A DNA stretch of 64,000 nucleotides. Origin: Diphasiastrum complanatum (lineage: Eukaryota; Streptophyta; Lycopodiopsida; Lycopodiales; Lycopodiaceae). The DNA is taken from NCBI GenBank assembly GCA_029204225.1, contig CM055092.1, positions 88,197,666 through 88,261,665 on the forward strand. The letters run 5' to 3'. Positions 29,520 to 41,730 of the stretch are shown piece by piece (the stretch's first letter is position 1; each line of letters opens with the position of its first letter). The translations under genes and the position numbers were made by a program. The notes under the pieces were generated by a model. That model saw only the letters and a program-made list of their open reading frames with translations, did not search any database and was not told the origin of the DNA.

Positions 29520-30480
29520 TTATGATGATGTCAGTGGGAGTCTACCAATTGGCTGCAGTAGATCAAAAAAGTGAAGAGGTGGTGAGTCGACTAATGAAGA
29601 GAGATGAGATGTAGCAGACCCAGCCACCGTCGCCCGTTGTAGGATTGATAGGGCCTGAGGACGTTGCAGGGCAATGGAAATATGTTGTTTGAAAGAAGCA
29701 ACAAGAATAGAACCTGGAATACCTTGACACTCTACCACTTGATGGGAACACATGCGAAAAAAGTTCTCAAAGCGTCGATGCAAGGTGCCATAAGCCAGGG
29801 GAATTAAAGCATCAGTAGGGCATGAGTTTATTTCCTTCTCTTGTGCTGCCACGTCTGCCGCTTTTCCTGGTGTGGAAACAGAGCGAGGCAGTAGGTCACC
29901 ACGCGTGGGATCAGTAACAACAGCATCTGCCAAAGTATGAAGCCCATCCCGAGAGAGGACAATGTCAACACGCCTACGAGAAGAGTAGGACATGGTAGAA
30001 GAAAGGACATGAGACTGCTCTCTGAGGACATGGAATCCTCCATCTCTGGCTATAGTTGTCGCTGCATCTCTGACAACGTCATGCGTAACTGTGCGCTCAT
30101 TTCTAGAAGGACAACAGAGGAGGTCGATAGCAAGAGCATCAATAGGGTGACCATAAACACACCTGGAAAGACCCAAGGCCGAAGGATGAGGTAGCCCCAA
30201 GCGAAGACGAAGAGTGAAGATGACCAAAGACAACCGAAAGGAAGGAATAACAGGCCGAGTTGACGGCCAAGCCCCCGCACCTGGACCCACACAAGAAAGA
30301 AGTCGAGTTCAATGCAACGTCGAAGGTGCTTCAGAGAGCATGCTGGAAAGGATTTGCTTGTGCATGCGCTCCAAGAGGGTCTCTTGCAAGTGGTCTGAAC
30401 TGAAAGTGAGGAGTTGCTCAAAAGGAGGAAGACATGCTTGGGCAGAGAGGGGGAGCAGCTCCCGCACAGCGATGAGAAGG
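29520..30480 (-). pseudogene. Remnant of a reverse-transcriptase-linked retroelement protein C-terminus
   Basis: The frame 30290-29520 reads GPGAGAWPSTRPVIP, LRLRLGLPHP, CVYGHPIDALAI, then GFHVLREQSHVL, SSRRRVDIVLSRDGLHTLAD and DPTRGDLL, ending KQHISIALQRPQALSIL. I recognise this series as the segment following the reverse transcriptase domain in long proteins of moss, fern and algal retroelements. The spacing VDIVL...LADAVVTDP...QEKE resembles a restriction-endonuclease-like fold. Upstream the frame continues to about 30480 through one TGA (TLH stop TRLLSC). The reverse transcriptase itself is missing. Assignment is from memory of the family pattern, not a search. Confidence 0.6.
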
Positions 30481-30699
30481 TGCTGAAAAGGAAGTGATTT
30501 TGTTTGATTTGATGTTATGTATCTATACTAATCTTACTCTGTGTCTACATACAAAGTAACAAAGTTTATCATCTAATCAGTTCTTGTAAATGATGTGTTT
30601 GACACGGGTTTTGACAATCTACGAGTAAACTTTTTGTGAGTTTCATTCTATCCATGGTTCATTGATTGTCGGTTAAAATTATGGTTACATGAAGGTGAC

Positions 30700-30941
30700 G
30701 TAGTTGGTTCATAAGAGGATCTTATCCATTTGGAGGACTTATCTCTTAGTATTCCTTTAAAACCTGAAAAGGTACTTAGAACTAGAGATAAATAATTGGA
30801 AATCGTTCTATCTTTGAGTGTTTGCTTAGGTGGAAGCGACGGACTGAGGATGATGATTCATGGGAACGAGTCGAAAGCATAAAGAAGAATCTCCCTAGTT
30901 TCTGCTTCTGAGGACATAAGTGGTTCAAGGGGGGAAGAATG
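30700..30941 (+). pseudogene. Chromovirus (Ty3/gypsy) chromodomain end and purine tract
   Basis: Plus-strand codons read LKPEKVLRTRDK, then after a stop and a frameshift LRWKRRTEDDDSWERVE, the pattern of a chromodomain at the end of a gypsy integrase (RWK...SWE). A purine tract (AAGGGGGGAAGAA) ends at 30941 and is followed by TGTTATGTCC, a probable LTR start. Nothing upstream of the chromodomain is preserved. Confidence 0.65.
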
Positions 30942-31539
30942 TTATGTCCATGTCCAGTATGAGGGATTCAGAATAATTCTTGACGTGGATAGCCAGTCAC
31001 TCTAGTTGTATGTGGTTATTAGTTATGCCTTGTCATTTCGGGTGTGGTCGATAAAGTAAATAATAATCATATGAGGGCCTAGGCCTATATTTGGACATAG
31101 GAGCACTTGCATGGTGTTTGACTGCTTAAATGCAAGAATAGGAGATCAATAGCTTATTGTAGGATTGCATGGGGATCCTAAGGAGATTATTCTCTCATCT
31201 TAGAGAGAATATATACCATGGAAACTCGCTCATCTCCCTATTGGAATTTCAGAGTCATGAGCTGGGATCCTCTCCTCTCTTGTATTCATTCACTATGGCT
31301 TGGGGGTTGAATTGGTTAGGGTATTGACTAGCCATTTCTGTTGGTTGAGTGGTTTATACTCCACAGGTGTCCTTTTGGTTTGCATGTGACAGGATTCTTG
31401 AAGATCTTTACTTGGCGGACCAACAGAGAGAGGGAGATCAATAAGGAAGATCGAAAGGCAGGAGCGAGAACAAGCAACAAGGCGGTGAGAAGAAAAACAA
31501 CGTTTGATGCAGACATGATGGCCATACTGTGGATAGATG

Positions 31540-33246
31540 TTGCATGAATCTGAAGATCGAGTGTGTACACTGTCACAAGAAGGGTCATGCTACCATGGAT
31601 TGTTATCAAAATTCAAGGAACAAAGGAAGTAGGCAAGAAGGGGAGCTCCAATAGCTCATCATAAGTGGGAGGAGCCAGAATCCTCAAAGATGGTGAAGAA
31701 TGAGCCAATCGCAATCCATCTGCCTATCTGTGTACAAATATATGTGCTATATCTTAGGCCGATGTTCAAGACGTTGTTCTTGACTAAGGTGCTACATCAC
31801 ATTTTGTGACAACAAGATAGATAATAGTTGACTTTCGGCAGATATATTCCTCATCATTCTAGGAAATGGATCGGGACTTGAAGTGAGCGAACACCGATGG
31901 TAGAGACAGAAGGCTAAACGATGTCATGTAGATGCCTACATTACAGAATGACCTGCCATTGACACGACTGTTTGAGCTTCTGGCTCATGCGTGTCCATTG
32001 TCGACCTACTTTTTGACAGTGAATCAAATGAAGACATTGCTGCTACACAACAACAAGTCCCAGGAGTGGTTCATCAGTCGAATCCTCCGAGAAGATCAAG
32101 CCGATGGCTTGAAATAGTCTACCAGAGCTTGGTTTTAGAGGATCAACACATTCCTCATCGAATAAAGATTCAAACCAAGCATTGTTGACTGCAATGTCTA
32201 TTCCAAGTCAGTGCATCAATCCTTCATTATCATCACCTTATACGTGGATGATACGTTGCTCTTCAGCAACAATACCAATTTGGTCAAGGATTCTATGTAG
32301 ATGCTATTTTTAGAGATGGACATGACTGATCTGGACGAAGCTCACTTCTGTTTGGCCATTTAGATCCACAGAGACAGAGCGAGACGACTGATCTACATCA
32401 CTCAACAAAGGTATCTTCACAATGTTCTTAACAGATACAATCTAATGAATTGTAAGCTAGTTCACTCACCGATGGATTTAGGCCTGCGTTTGTCAAAGGA
32501 CCAATGTCCTCAGACCAAGTAGGAAGAGGAGCAGATGAGAGAGTATTCTTATCGATCGATACTTGGATCTCTCATATCTGCAATGGTCTGTACAAGACTA
32601 GATATCTCTTTTGCAGTAAGCTCACTCAGCCAATATATGACTAATCCTGGCATTACCCATTGGAAGGCTCTCATAAGAGTCATGAGGTATATTTGAGCTA
32701 CTATGGACCAGTACATATGCTATGGAGATGTCAGCAACAACAATCTTCATTAGCTCAGTGGATATTCTAATGCAAGCTGGGGAGGAGATGTAGACAATCG
32801 TAAGTCCACATCTGGATTTACATTCTTCTTCAGCGGCGATCCTATCTCATGGAACAGTCGTAAGCAAATCTCTATCGCACTTTCTTCTACAGAAGCAGAA
32901 TACATTGCTGCTTCTCAATCTATTAAGGAAGCATTTTGGTTGAGAAAGTTTTTGTCAGACATTAATTTGTATTAGTACAACCTCACAATTTTATTTTCTG
33001 ATAATCAGAGTGATATTGCCTTATCGGCCAACCCTAGATTTCACTCTAGGAGTAAGCACATTGAAATCAGATATCACTACATCAGGGGCAAGGTTCTCAA
33101 CAAGGAGATGAACTTAACGTACTACAGAATGCAGGACATGGTTGCAGATATATTCATGAAGACATTAAGTGTTAATGCACACAACAAATTTTGTGCATTG
33201 CTTAGTCTGAAGATCAAGGCATTTACAAATCTAGATTAAGCGGGGG
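31540..33246 (+). pseudogene. Degenerate Ty1/copia gag-pol, plus strand
   Basis: A CCHC knuckle (CVHCHKKGHATMDC) lies at 31561-31605. A protease remnant VVLD-stop-GATSHF near 31765-31800 has a stop in place of the Ser of DSG. Integrase is missing. Reverse transcriptase resumes near 32110 (GLK, STRAWF), has ITLYVDDTLLFSNN at about 32230-32270, and continues to RNase H (LSGYSNASWGGD, SIALSSTEAEYIAAS). The end (YRMQDMVADIFMKTL) reaches 33180 and a GCGGGGG purine tract lies before the LTR. At least eight in-frame stops show long inactivity. Confidence 0.88.
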
Positions 33247-33728
33247 TGTTGGATTTATCTCCTCTACTCTCCTAAATTCTATTTTAATCTGCCTCCATTC
33301 ATGTTGCATTTTTACTCGTGTTCTCGCACAGTCTGCATAAATACAAGTAATTTTCGACAAGCAAAAAAGATGAAAAACATGACACTGTGTTCTTACACGT
33401 GATTTGTGATAGACCAAAAAGACGATACTGCCTTACAAAATGTCGAAGGTGCCCTAGAAAAAGTGAAGGCACCCTGTAAATCAAATCCTAAGGCATTTGT
33501 CAGAGTGTGACATTTTTCGCATCCTCACCAACGTTCATTTCAGCAAAGACTGATGTTGCGGCCTTCTCACACTCATCCCATGCAACTGTGCTAACAGATT
33601 TGACAATGACAATAGCCACCCACGATCTCCTACAGACAGCACATCCACTTTGTACTTTCTTCATCAGCACACCTATAAAATTGTGTATAAATACATATAT
33701 ATATACATATGTATATATATATATATAT

Positions 33729-33814
<86 letters not shown>

Positions 33815-33991
33815 CAATATGTGAGATAAAAAAGTGTGTGAAAATAATAGCATAAAAAATTTATTAGAGATAGACGAAGTAGATGTCTTGCGCATTGATT
33901 CTTTTGTATTGTCAGGTTCATTCCTTTTACAGATTGAATTAGCTTTGTCGAGCACACGGTTTTGTCCGCTATTGTCTTGTGCTCCACAACA
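33247..33991 (+). repeat. Probable 3' LTR of the plus-strand copia remnant
   Basis: Starts TGTTGGATTT right after the purine tract and most likely ends CCACAACA at 33991, which gives matching TGTTG/CAACA ends. It contains the TA microsatellite. No second LTR copy is in the window, so the right boundary is inferred. Confidence 0.55.
33690..33812. repeat. (TA)n microsatellite
   Basis: About 120 bp of TA repeats with a few C/G interruptions at the left end. The apparent Tyr-Ile ORFs on both strands are repeat artefacts. Confidence 0.97.
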
Positions 33992-34579
33992 TTATTGACA
34001 TGCATATTTTGTTATGCTTAATCTGATAATAGCTTTGTTTTGTTCTGTGTTCATATTTGTGTCAATTTTGCTATGCTTTTCTACATTTTGTCTGACTCTC
34101 TTATTGCTCAATCTGATAATCTGTTCTTAGCAAATTATTATTAGTCTAGCTGTTGGTGACTAATATTTAGTCTTGCCTTTTGTGACTGATTATCAGTTGA
34201 GCTCAGTCTAGCTCTACGCGAATCATTCGCGACTAATAATTTGTCTAGCTATTCGCGACAAATTATTCTTCTGATGTTTTGTTGCTTAATGTTTGGCTAC
34301 ATATTCAGATCGACCGTGATTTCTATCACTGATGTTTTGTTCGTTTCTGATAGGCGTAGTCATGCTTAGGGAAAGAGTAATATAGCTCATTTCGTTGCGC
34401 ACGAACACTTTCCGTTTGAATTTGTTTCTCGTTCGAGTTTCGAGTTTGCTTCTTTTTGTGTTCATTTCTTTTTGAGCTATTTTAGTTTCTCACAGTCTCA
34501 CACTCTCTTTCAATACCCAACATAAAGAAAGAAGGATATACCATAAGTCCATCTTTGGGTACAAAAAGCACACAAAGAG
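33992..34579. other. Spacer without supported gene
   Basis: AT-rich sequence with repeated short strings such as ATTCGCGAC and TCTGATAAT. No ORF of note. It lies between a copia LTR and gypsy coding sequence and may contain a degraded LTR or leader. Confidence 0.45.
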
Positions 34580-35700
34580 GAAGCTGCACAAGCACGAGAA
34601 GCTTCTACGGAACCTCAACCTACGGAAGAACCAGCACCACCAGTGGCCTCTCCAGTGAGAATGAATCAAAACGATTGCTTGCATCATCACGAACCACAGT
34701 TCCATATGAAAGTGCCGGAGGTCCCACAGACATGTGTGCTCACTAGTTTATTGTCTAGATGGGCTAACTTATCTCTCGATGAGTTACTTTGATCTCACCT
34801 CAAGCCAAGAGCATCCTAGCTGAATGGGCCAAAGTGGAACCGGAAATAGTAGCGGAAGAGCCCTTATACTATGCAGGCTATGAAGGAACGAGCAACGTCC
34901 TCCATATTGGGGCAGCGTGGAAAAGTGAAGAACACAACATCACCCTGCCAATTCACCACCAGAGGTTCGAGGACGAAGCAACAGTGGTAGATGGAGGATC
35001 AAGTCTAAATTTGATCTCCACTACCTTGTATCAAAAATGGGGTTTGCAAGGATTGAAACCAACAAAATTTGCCATCAAATTAGGAGATCAATCATGTGTA
35101 AAACCAAAGGGTGTACTTGACGACATCCCAATGAAAATGGCAGGAATGCAGTTTGTAATCACTTTCGTGGTGATGGACATACCAGAGTCCCCTTCTGCCT
35201 ACCGTGTTTTACTAGAAAGACCTTGGTTGAGGATCGCGCAAGTGGTTCACAACTAGAAAACCAGAAAACTCACCTTCGAAAATCGAGAGCAGGCTGTAAA
35301 GGTTGATCCAACCACATGGGCAGTGAAACCAATTGCACCAAAAGCTGATGACGGATCGTCCACCATTGATCACACAATTGATCGCCCAAGGCAAACCAAG
35401 GGAGGTCACTATGACTTTGAGACGGATATTGTGAGATGGACGGACGCATTGACGACCATTGACTGTATGGATGGGCATGCTTGTCAACCGGATTCAGATC
35501 CAAAACCCAGCAGATCTTCACCCAAGTGTTATACCTTGAACATGCCAATCACTTTTGGGGTGAATATGATCAATGTGGCATGGGTATCAATGGAAGCTAT
35601 TGAGAACCCTGTGGACGATGATTTAGTCCCTTGGCAACATGCTTTTACCTACAACAAGGAAACTGAGCTGACTGATGAGTAGGTACTACAACATATGGAC
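34580..35700 (+). pseudogene. Ty3/gypsy protease region, plus strand
   Basis: Broken frames at 34620-34790 (SPVRMNQNDCLHHHEPQFHM) lead into an open frame at 34789 (SPQAKSILAEWAKVEPEIV). The retropepsin motif VVDGGSSLNLIS is near residue 65, followed by YRVLLERPWLRIAQVVHN and a stop at 35256. The frame resumes to 35682 with a linker (DIVRWTDALTTIDCMDGHA). This belongs to the same family as the minus-strand fragment at 21555-22260 and to a different subfamily from 37889-38656. Several stops inactivate it. Confidence 0.85.
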
Positions 35701-36226
35701 CCCGATCGCTATGGAATGAGGAAGATACCAACTCAGCCACCTCAGAGATTGGCCATGGCAGAAGTCTCCAAGGTGGTTCCACCAAAGGTGCCAACGACTA
35801 AGAAGGACCAGATGAAATAACACTACAGTCAACAGGTGATCCGATGGAGCGATCTACCTAAAGAAGCAATAGCCGTAGTGGATATTGATAATTGTAATTA
35901 TGAAGCGAATATTGTACCAGTTTCTAAGAAAGATAAAAAGGATGAACTCAACTACATGGGCAGGAAAGGAAAAAAGAAAGTGTATGGACTCCTTGAAGTC
36001 AAACGCAGCGTCATCATCCTCATAGATGACTGAAAATCCTAAGATTACAAGTTGCGCTAAGATCAACATGCTAAAGGAAGAATCCCGACGAACGTCAGTG
36101 CATGAGATGCCATAAACCTTCAAGAACTATACCTTAGACAACGTGATAATCATGATGTCGCAAGTACAAAGAGAATCTGATCAAAACCAGGAACCAACAG
36201 AATAAGTCTTTGAAGGACCTGCATGG
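35701..36226 (+). pseudogene. Ty3/gypsy linker before reverse transcriptase
   Basis: Short open stretches (35836-36033: NYEANIVPVSKKDKKDELNY) are separated by stops. They match no domain but lie in order between protease and reverse transcriptase of the same element. Confidence 0.6.
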
Positions 36227-36760
36227 ATGCAACCTATGAATTTAGATGAGCCAGGTAAAGAGGAGAAGATTGTGCATGTGGGAGAACAGCTAACAACCAC
36301 TCAATTCACAAGGCTACGCGCATTATTGGTGGAATACAAAGACTGCTTCGCATGGAACTACAAAGTATACCACCAACCAACATACCATACCTTTGGTGGA
36401 TGGAGTAGTCCCCAAGGTGAGCCGCTACTATTGCTGCAATCCTAACTATACAAAATTGATCAAGCAGGATTCACAAAAATTACTTGACGTTGACTTCATT
36501 TATGAAATCGAGCACAAAGAATGGGTATCACCGATAGTCATAGTATCCAAGAAGAACGACAAAATGCGAATCTGTGTGAACCTGAAAGTGTTAAATGCAG
36601 TTACCAAGAAGGATCATTTTCCCTTACCATTTACGGAACGTGTTTTGGACAGAGGCTAGCAGGAGCAGAAGCCTACAGTTTCCTAGATAGTTTCAGCGGC
36701 TACAATCAAGTGAAAATAGTGCCGCAAGATCAACACAAGACAATATTTGCCACGGAATGA
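36227..36760 (+). pseudogene. Ty3/gypsy reverse transcriptase N-terminal part
   Basis: The lead-in TTTQFTRLRALLVEYKDCFA is followed, across a frameshift, by EWVSPIVIVSKKNDKMRICV, then LNAVTKKDHFPLPF and AYSFLDSFSGYNQVKI, the first conserved blocks of a gypsy reverse transcriptase including the first catalytic Asp (FLDSFSGY). The sequence stops at about 36760 before YxDD and switches without a gap to gag of another gypsy copy. Confidence 0.87.
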
Positions 36761-36761
36761 T

Positions 36762-37850
36762 CAACTTAAAGACGTAATGACTGATGTTATCCGTGAAGAA
36801 GACGAAGGTTATAATGATAACTTTGACCATTGTGAAAAGAAATCTAAGAATCTCGAACGTCTTAACCACTTGAAGTCTGAAATTGCTGCCCAATCTTCTG
36901 AACTTCTGCAGCAAATGGAAACCTAGCAGAAATCTCAACAAACTCATATGGATAAACTCACTGCTGATTTCCGAATAGCCATGAAAAATATTGCTGAAAA
37001 TTTTTTTCCAACAAGAGAGAATGTCTGGTGTCCAATCTGCTCACAGCATCACACTGTTAATGAGTGCCCTCAACTGTGGAATCATTTTCCATCAGTGCCC
37101 AGACCCATGTATCGAGTATACCGCCCCTATCCTCCACAACAGTCCATTCCATGACCAGGGGCATTCCAACCATGACCAACTACACCAAATCAGTACCAAC
37201 CACGTCAACAATTTATCGTCAACCAACCCGCTCCACAACAAGTTGTCCACTATCTTGATCCCAATACCATCAATCCAACAACATATTATGTGGAAGACAC
37301 TACTCAACCGAGGTACACCATTGGGACCGTTGTTTATTATACATATGATCCTAATGCTCAAGCGGTTGACTCCAATGCTTAAACCATTGCCCCGATAAAC
37401 TTCGCTTTTCTCCAGCTTGTGAAAATTGTGGCATTGAACACCACGTGAAGGACTGTCCATCTCGATCTAAACTAGCTGCTCTTGTTTGTTCAGTGCAAGT
37501 ATAAACATTACCAGTCGACACTCATCCAGCATGGGTCTTGACTCATGCACAAACCCAACATTAAGCCTCTACACTTGCACCCAGCAAAACCCAGCTTCAT
37601 GTTGTACCATCACCGAGTGAAGACTTGACACCTATTATCTATCCTCACCATTTGAAGAAATTTGACTACATCATCAGTATCACCAGCAAATTCACAATGC
37701 AGACTAACAATTTGCCACCTCCCATAAAGTACCTCATAAGCCTTTTGAAACCAAAACCCTTGAAGACACTAAAGTCTGGGGGGATTTATTACAAGCCAAT
37801 GTGACTCCCCCTTTTTTACATTCTCTGGAAACATGCGAGAAAATGGAAAC
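36762..37850 (+). pseudogene. Second plus-strand gypsy: gag C-terminus and linker
   Basis: Starts at about 36762 with DQLKDVMTDVIREEDEG, matching the minus-strand gag at 15146-16123, and continues through HMDKLTADFRIAM. A Cys/His motif follows (CPICSQHHTVNEC, about 37030-37070), then a Pro/Gln-rich linker with several stops. A further knuckle (CENCGIEHHVKDC) is readable near 37415-37455. The N-terminal capsid half is missing. Confidence 0.82.
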
Positions 37851-37888
37851 AACAAATCTAATCCACTGACACCACCACCCCTAAAGAG

Positions 37889-38656
37889 TTGCCCAAAATG
37901 CCATTACACCTCACAAATCCACTCAGTGAACGGGGCAATATCAAGATTCCAGCTACCCATCACCAATCTTGCAAAGTCCTAGTTGCTCTAGATGGTGGTT
38001 CTGGTGTCAACATCATTTTCACATCCCTCATGATAGAATGGAATCTGAGAGACAAACTCACCAAACCCACTTGTCAACTTAGGATGGCTGATCAAAGTGT
38101 GGTCCGACCTATCGGTTTCCTTTCACAAGTATTGATTAAACTAGGAGGCCTGAAGTTTTCTGTAGACCTAGTTGTACTCAATATTCCTAGTAATGCCTAT
38201 TCCTACGAGTTACTACTTGGTCGTCCATGGCTCACTGATGCAAGAGTCATTCACGACTGGAGCAAAGGTCGAGTCACCTTTGGAAATAGAGACAGTTCTG
38301 TCACAATCGATTCATCTAGAAAACTCAAACCCGCACGGATTCATGATGAGGGATTATCCACTAATTCAATGTTTGAGCCATACCAGTCCACCCACAAAAA
38401 AGGTCATTATGTTGAATCTACTGATATCATAAACTGGAGTCACAATTTAGCTACCATTGATTGTGTGAATGCCGATCCTTGTGCTCAACATCAGGATAAT
38501 TGTACCTATACTCCTCTGACCGATAACGAAAAAATTCCTAATCTAGACACCCCTATCATTAATATCAATTTTATTGATATTCTTCCACACAATGATGAGT
38601 TGTTAAATGTTGCATGGCTACCTACTGATGAATCAGAAGATTTTTTTTATAGATGA
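37889..38656 (+). pseudogene. Second plus-strand gypsy: aspartic protease
   Basis: This 255-codon open frame contains the active-site region VALDGGSGVNIIFTSLMIEW, then MADQSVVRPIGFLSQVLIKL and YELLLGRPWLTDARVIHDW. It is over 85 % similar by eye to the minus-strand copy at 13890-14350 and is better preserved. After the protease a linker (DIINWSHNLATIDCVNADPC) follows. Fragments in other frames run to about 38990. No reverse transcriptase follows, so this copy is also truncated. Confidence 0.87.
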
Positions 38657-38990
38657 CAACAATTTCTTACAAATTCAGAATTGCTCAAAAGATTCAGACA
38701 TTTATGATATTCAAATCCTCAACTACATGGAGTCCCTTCCACTTAAGGCCTTTCAGCAACAATCATCCAAAGTGGAACCAGTCGCCAAAGTTACGGTCGA
38801 AAAACATGATACTAAACTATACAGGGTCAAACGACCAAACTACCCATGGGACCTCTATGAGGAGGAAACAATTTTTAAATCGACGACAAAATCCTCCCTG
38901 ATGTGCCACCACTTCCTCATCGCACACCTCATGCCCTCCGAAGGCAGAACCTCGTGGCCATAACATGAAATAAAAGATGAAGAAACCCCT

Positions 38991-40872
38991 ACAAATTCAA
39001 TCGTCTGGAGACCTTAAGTTTTCAATTGGCTTTGCCTCCAATTTCAACAGTTAGGATATGGCCTATCAAATCCGACAAACGAAATCACTTACTTCTTCCA
39101 CAAGTTAGGTTGGTGAAAGAGAAAGGCAAAGGGTATAAGAGAGACTACCACTGATACCATGCCTCCTCCTTTTCCTCTACTCTTGCTTTTTGTTGGCTTA
39201 CATCTTGTAGTTCCCAACTACGGTATGATACATTATGGCTTTCATTACTGGTTGATAGTTTCATGGTTTGTGTCAAGTTTTCAGACTGATAGAATGATAA
39301 TGGATGGGCGTTGATCACGATCCACCAACCTCTTTGTTTGGGATTTGAGAATGAAGCTTTATAGCATAAACAATTTGGTTTTCAATCATGCTTCTGCTAC
39401 TTGTTATAAATAGTGTTCTTACATACACGAAGTGGTTGGGTTTATGTGGTATAAACCACGTTTTTTAGCTAATGCTACATGTGATGGTAGTGCGCTGACA
39501 ATGCTTGAGGCTTCTGTTGTCTGCGGGCAGAAGCAACGAGAAGAATAGCTTGCATAGCTTTCAAAACCATATATTCCCTCGTTAGAACAGCGATGAGCTT
39601 GCCTCTCACTCATAGTTTGATCACATACACTTTTGGCACATATAAGTAATCAATGGCCTCACCTCCATCGTTGTCTAGACAACGTTGAAGGCATTGCAAT
39701 ACTTTATAGTAATCGTCTTCTTGACGAATATTGGTGCATCATCACCGGTAGACAGCGTGCTACGGAAACTTATGCTTACACATACTTATCTCTTGCTTTC
39801 ACTTTATCATACTTTGAAAGGAATGATATAAACAATGTTACGTCTCTTCATTCTCAACAGTCATTGGGAATACAAAATCGCTCATCGATTTGCTCTTTGG
39901 ATTCGAGGTGCATTATCACACATGTATATACATGCAAGCTTCCTCTCGAACAAACTGAAAAGATAGCGTAGCTGTCAGTATAAGCTCTACTTACGCATGA
40001 TAACTAACGAGCTAGTTTTAAATAAGAATGATAGATAGCTTTATTTCTAACACTATCATTTTTTTTGAATTAATGACAATATATAGACTTGAAATCACTT
40101 TATATTGTTCTTCAAAGGAAACGTCTCTTGTAAACAGTCACGGCTTCCTCACAAGATTCTCTTACGACATTTATTCATGTCAGTGTTGCTATACTTGTTT
40201 TGGTGTATGAATGTATAAAGAAAACGTTGACAATAAAATAAAAAGTGTAAATACTCGATGCCAAGACAAAGTAGACTGCTTGTCTAAGTTTCGATTGCTG
40301 GAAAAATAAACGTATACTTGGCTTTGCTTATAACGCTTCTGCAATTCTTCACATATGTAAAGGTTATAACCTGTAATGCAAGTATTGATAACCTATGCAC
40401 CCTTAAAGCACTACAAAAGCCTTATAGAAAGCTTATTGGTTCATTGATGTACTGGGTAGGTTTGTCACACAATGCTCAAGAAAAGATGATTGATTATACA
40501 GTAGTTGTAATGCAATGTTTTTATTTATTTTGATATCGAATGTTTTGATGTCTGATCATTGTCAGTACATGTTCAGCTATTTATTCTTATTCCGCACACT
40601 AACTCATTCTTGTTGAATGCTTAAATAAATCAATAACGTAGGTCACCAGTGTCTGTCTACACTCTAGAAGATTGTAGATATGATCTAGCAACAGTAGCCG
40701 CCAATCAAAATTGTATTCTATCCGAGTACAATGAACCCGTTGTTCATGCTAAGATACAAATCAGTTGTATGAGAGCAATCGAGGTTCGAAGAGAAGAGAG
40801 TGCGAACGTGAATCCCTTTCGGTTTTGTTTAGTGCAACAAGTGCATCAATCGACCCCCTTCTCTTTCAACAG
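38991..40872. other. Spacer with a small copia scrap
   Basis: Apart from a copia RNase H scrap at about 40410-40455 (LQKPYRKLIGSLMYW) no gene is supported. The last few hundred bases probably belong to a copia 5' LTR, because a primer-binding site follows at 40873 directly after CTCTTTCAACAG. Confidence 0.5.
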
Positions 40873-40887
40873 TGGTATCAGAGCCCT
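40873..40887 (+). promoter_or_regulatory. Primer-binding site (initiator Met-tRNA)
   Basis: TGGTATCAGAGCCCT on the plus strand is the standard copia primer site. It marks the start of a plus-strand copia internal region, with gag starting at 41017. Confidence 0.85.
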
Positions 40888-41016
40888 TGATAGCTTCAAA
40901 GCCAATTGGAGCTTATTATAACAAGAGCCAATCAGATCTCTGAAGGCTATCAGATCCAAGAGATCATACATTCAAAACAATGATCCAGAAGTAAGTTAAA
41001 AACATAGTTCACAACA

Positions 41017-41730
41017 ATGGCATCTATAAGCATCATACAGTCAAAAATCTGCACCATCCTCGACTCATCCGGGTCTAACTTCCTAGCATGGAAGGTAAAG
41101 ACCTCTATCATCTTGAAGGGAGAAAGCTTATACCCTAAGTGGACGGCCATGAAGAGAAAGATTGCGAAGCGAATCCTACAGTACCTTTAGAAAATGAATG
41201 TTACTTCCGTGATGCCGGATTCCAATGGCACTCCTATAGAGATGCAAGTTGGGCATCACTCAAGGACGACTATAAAAGCGTCTAGGGAGGTGCACCATCG
41301 CAGCAAAGGTAGCCATTCTCTAGGTTAGCAAGAAGCTTAGTCATTCTGCGAAACAAAATATGTCACAGCCGCCAAGATGGCCAACGAGATCACATGGCTC
41401 AGACAGTTCCTTGACGGACTGGGTGAAACCACCAATGAGCCTTTAATTCTACAAATGGACAATACATCTGCCATACACTTGATGAAGGATTCCATGTTTC
41501 ATTCAAGGACGAAACACATTGCAGTCAAATATCATTTGATAAGGGACCTAGTCGAGAAGAACAAATTAAAAACCACCTTCATTGGAACAAAATAGATGGT
41601 AGCTGACATCTTTACTAAGCCCTTAGACAAGGGGATGTTCGAAAAGCAGAGGACAAGTCTGGGAATCCTAAAGCTACCATGCTTTGAGAGGGAGCTGAAA
41701 AAACTTAATGTTTCTAGCCACAAATCTTTG
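41017..41730 (+). pseudogene. Internally deleted copia: gag start fused to RNase H end
   Basis: An ATG at 41017 opens a gag N-terminus (MASISIIQSKICTILDSSGS, FLAWKVKTSIILKG) that breaks down by 41200. From about 41340 the sequence is RNase H (CETKYVTAAKMANEITWLRQ) and its C-terminal part (MDNTSAIHLMKDSMFHSRTK), ending at 41730 after MVADIFTKPLDKGMFEK. Protease, integrase and reverse transcriptase, about 3 kb, are deleted. A stop (TAG) at 41593-41595 interrupts the end. Confidence 0.85.

Noticed and set aside
33500-34005. Open frames rich in Tyr-Ile
   Set aside because: Translation of the TA microsatellite inside an LTR; no protein feature outside the repeat.
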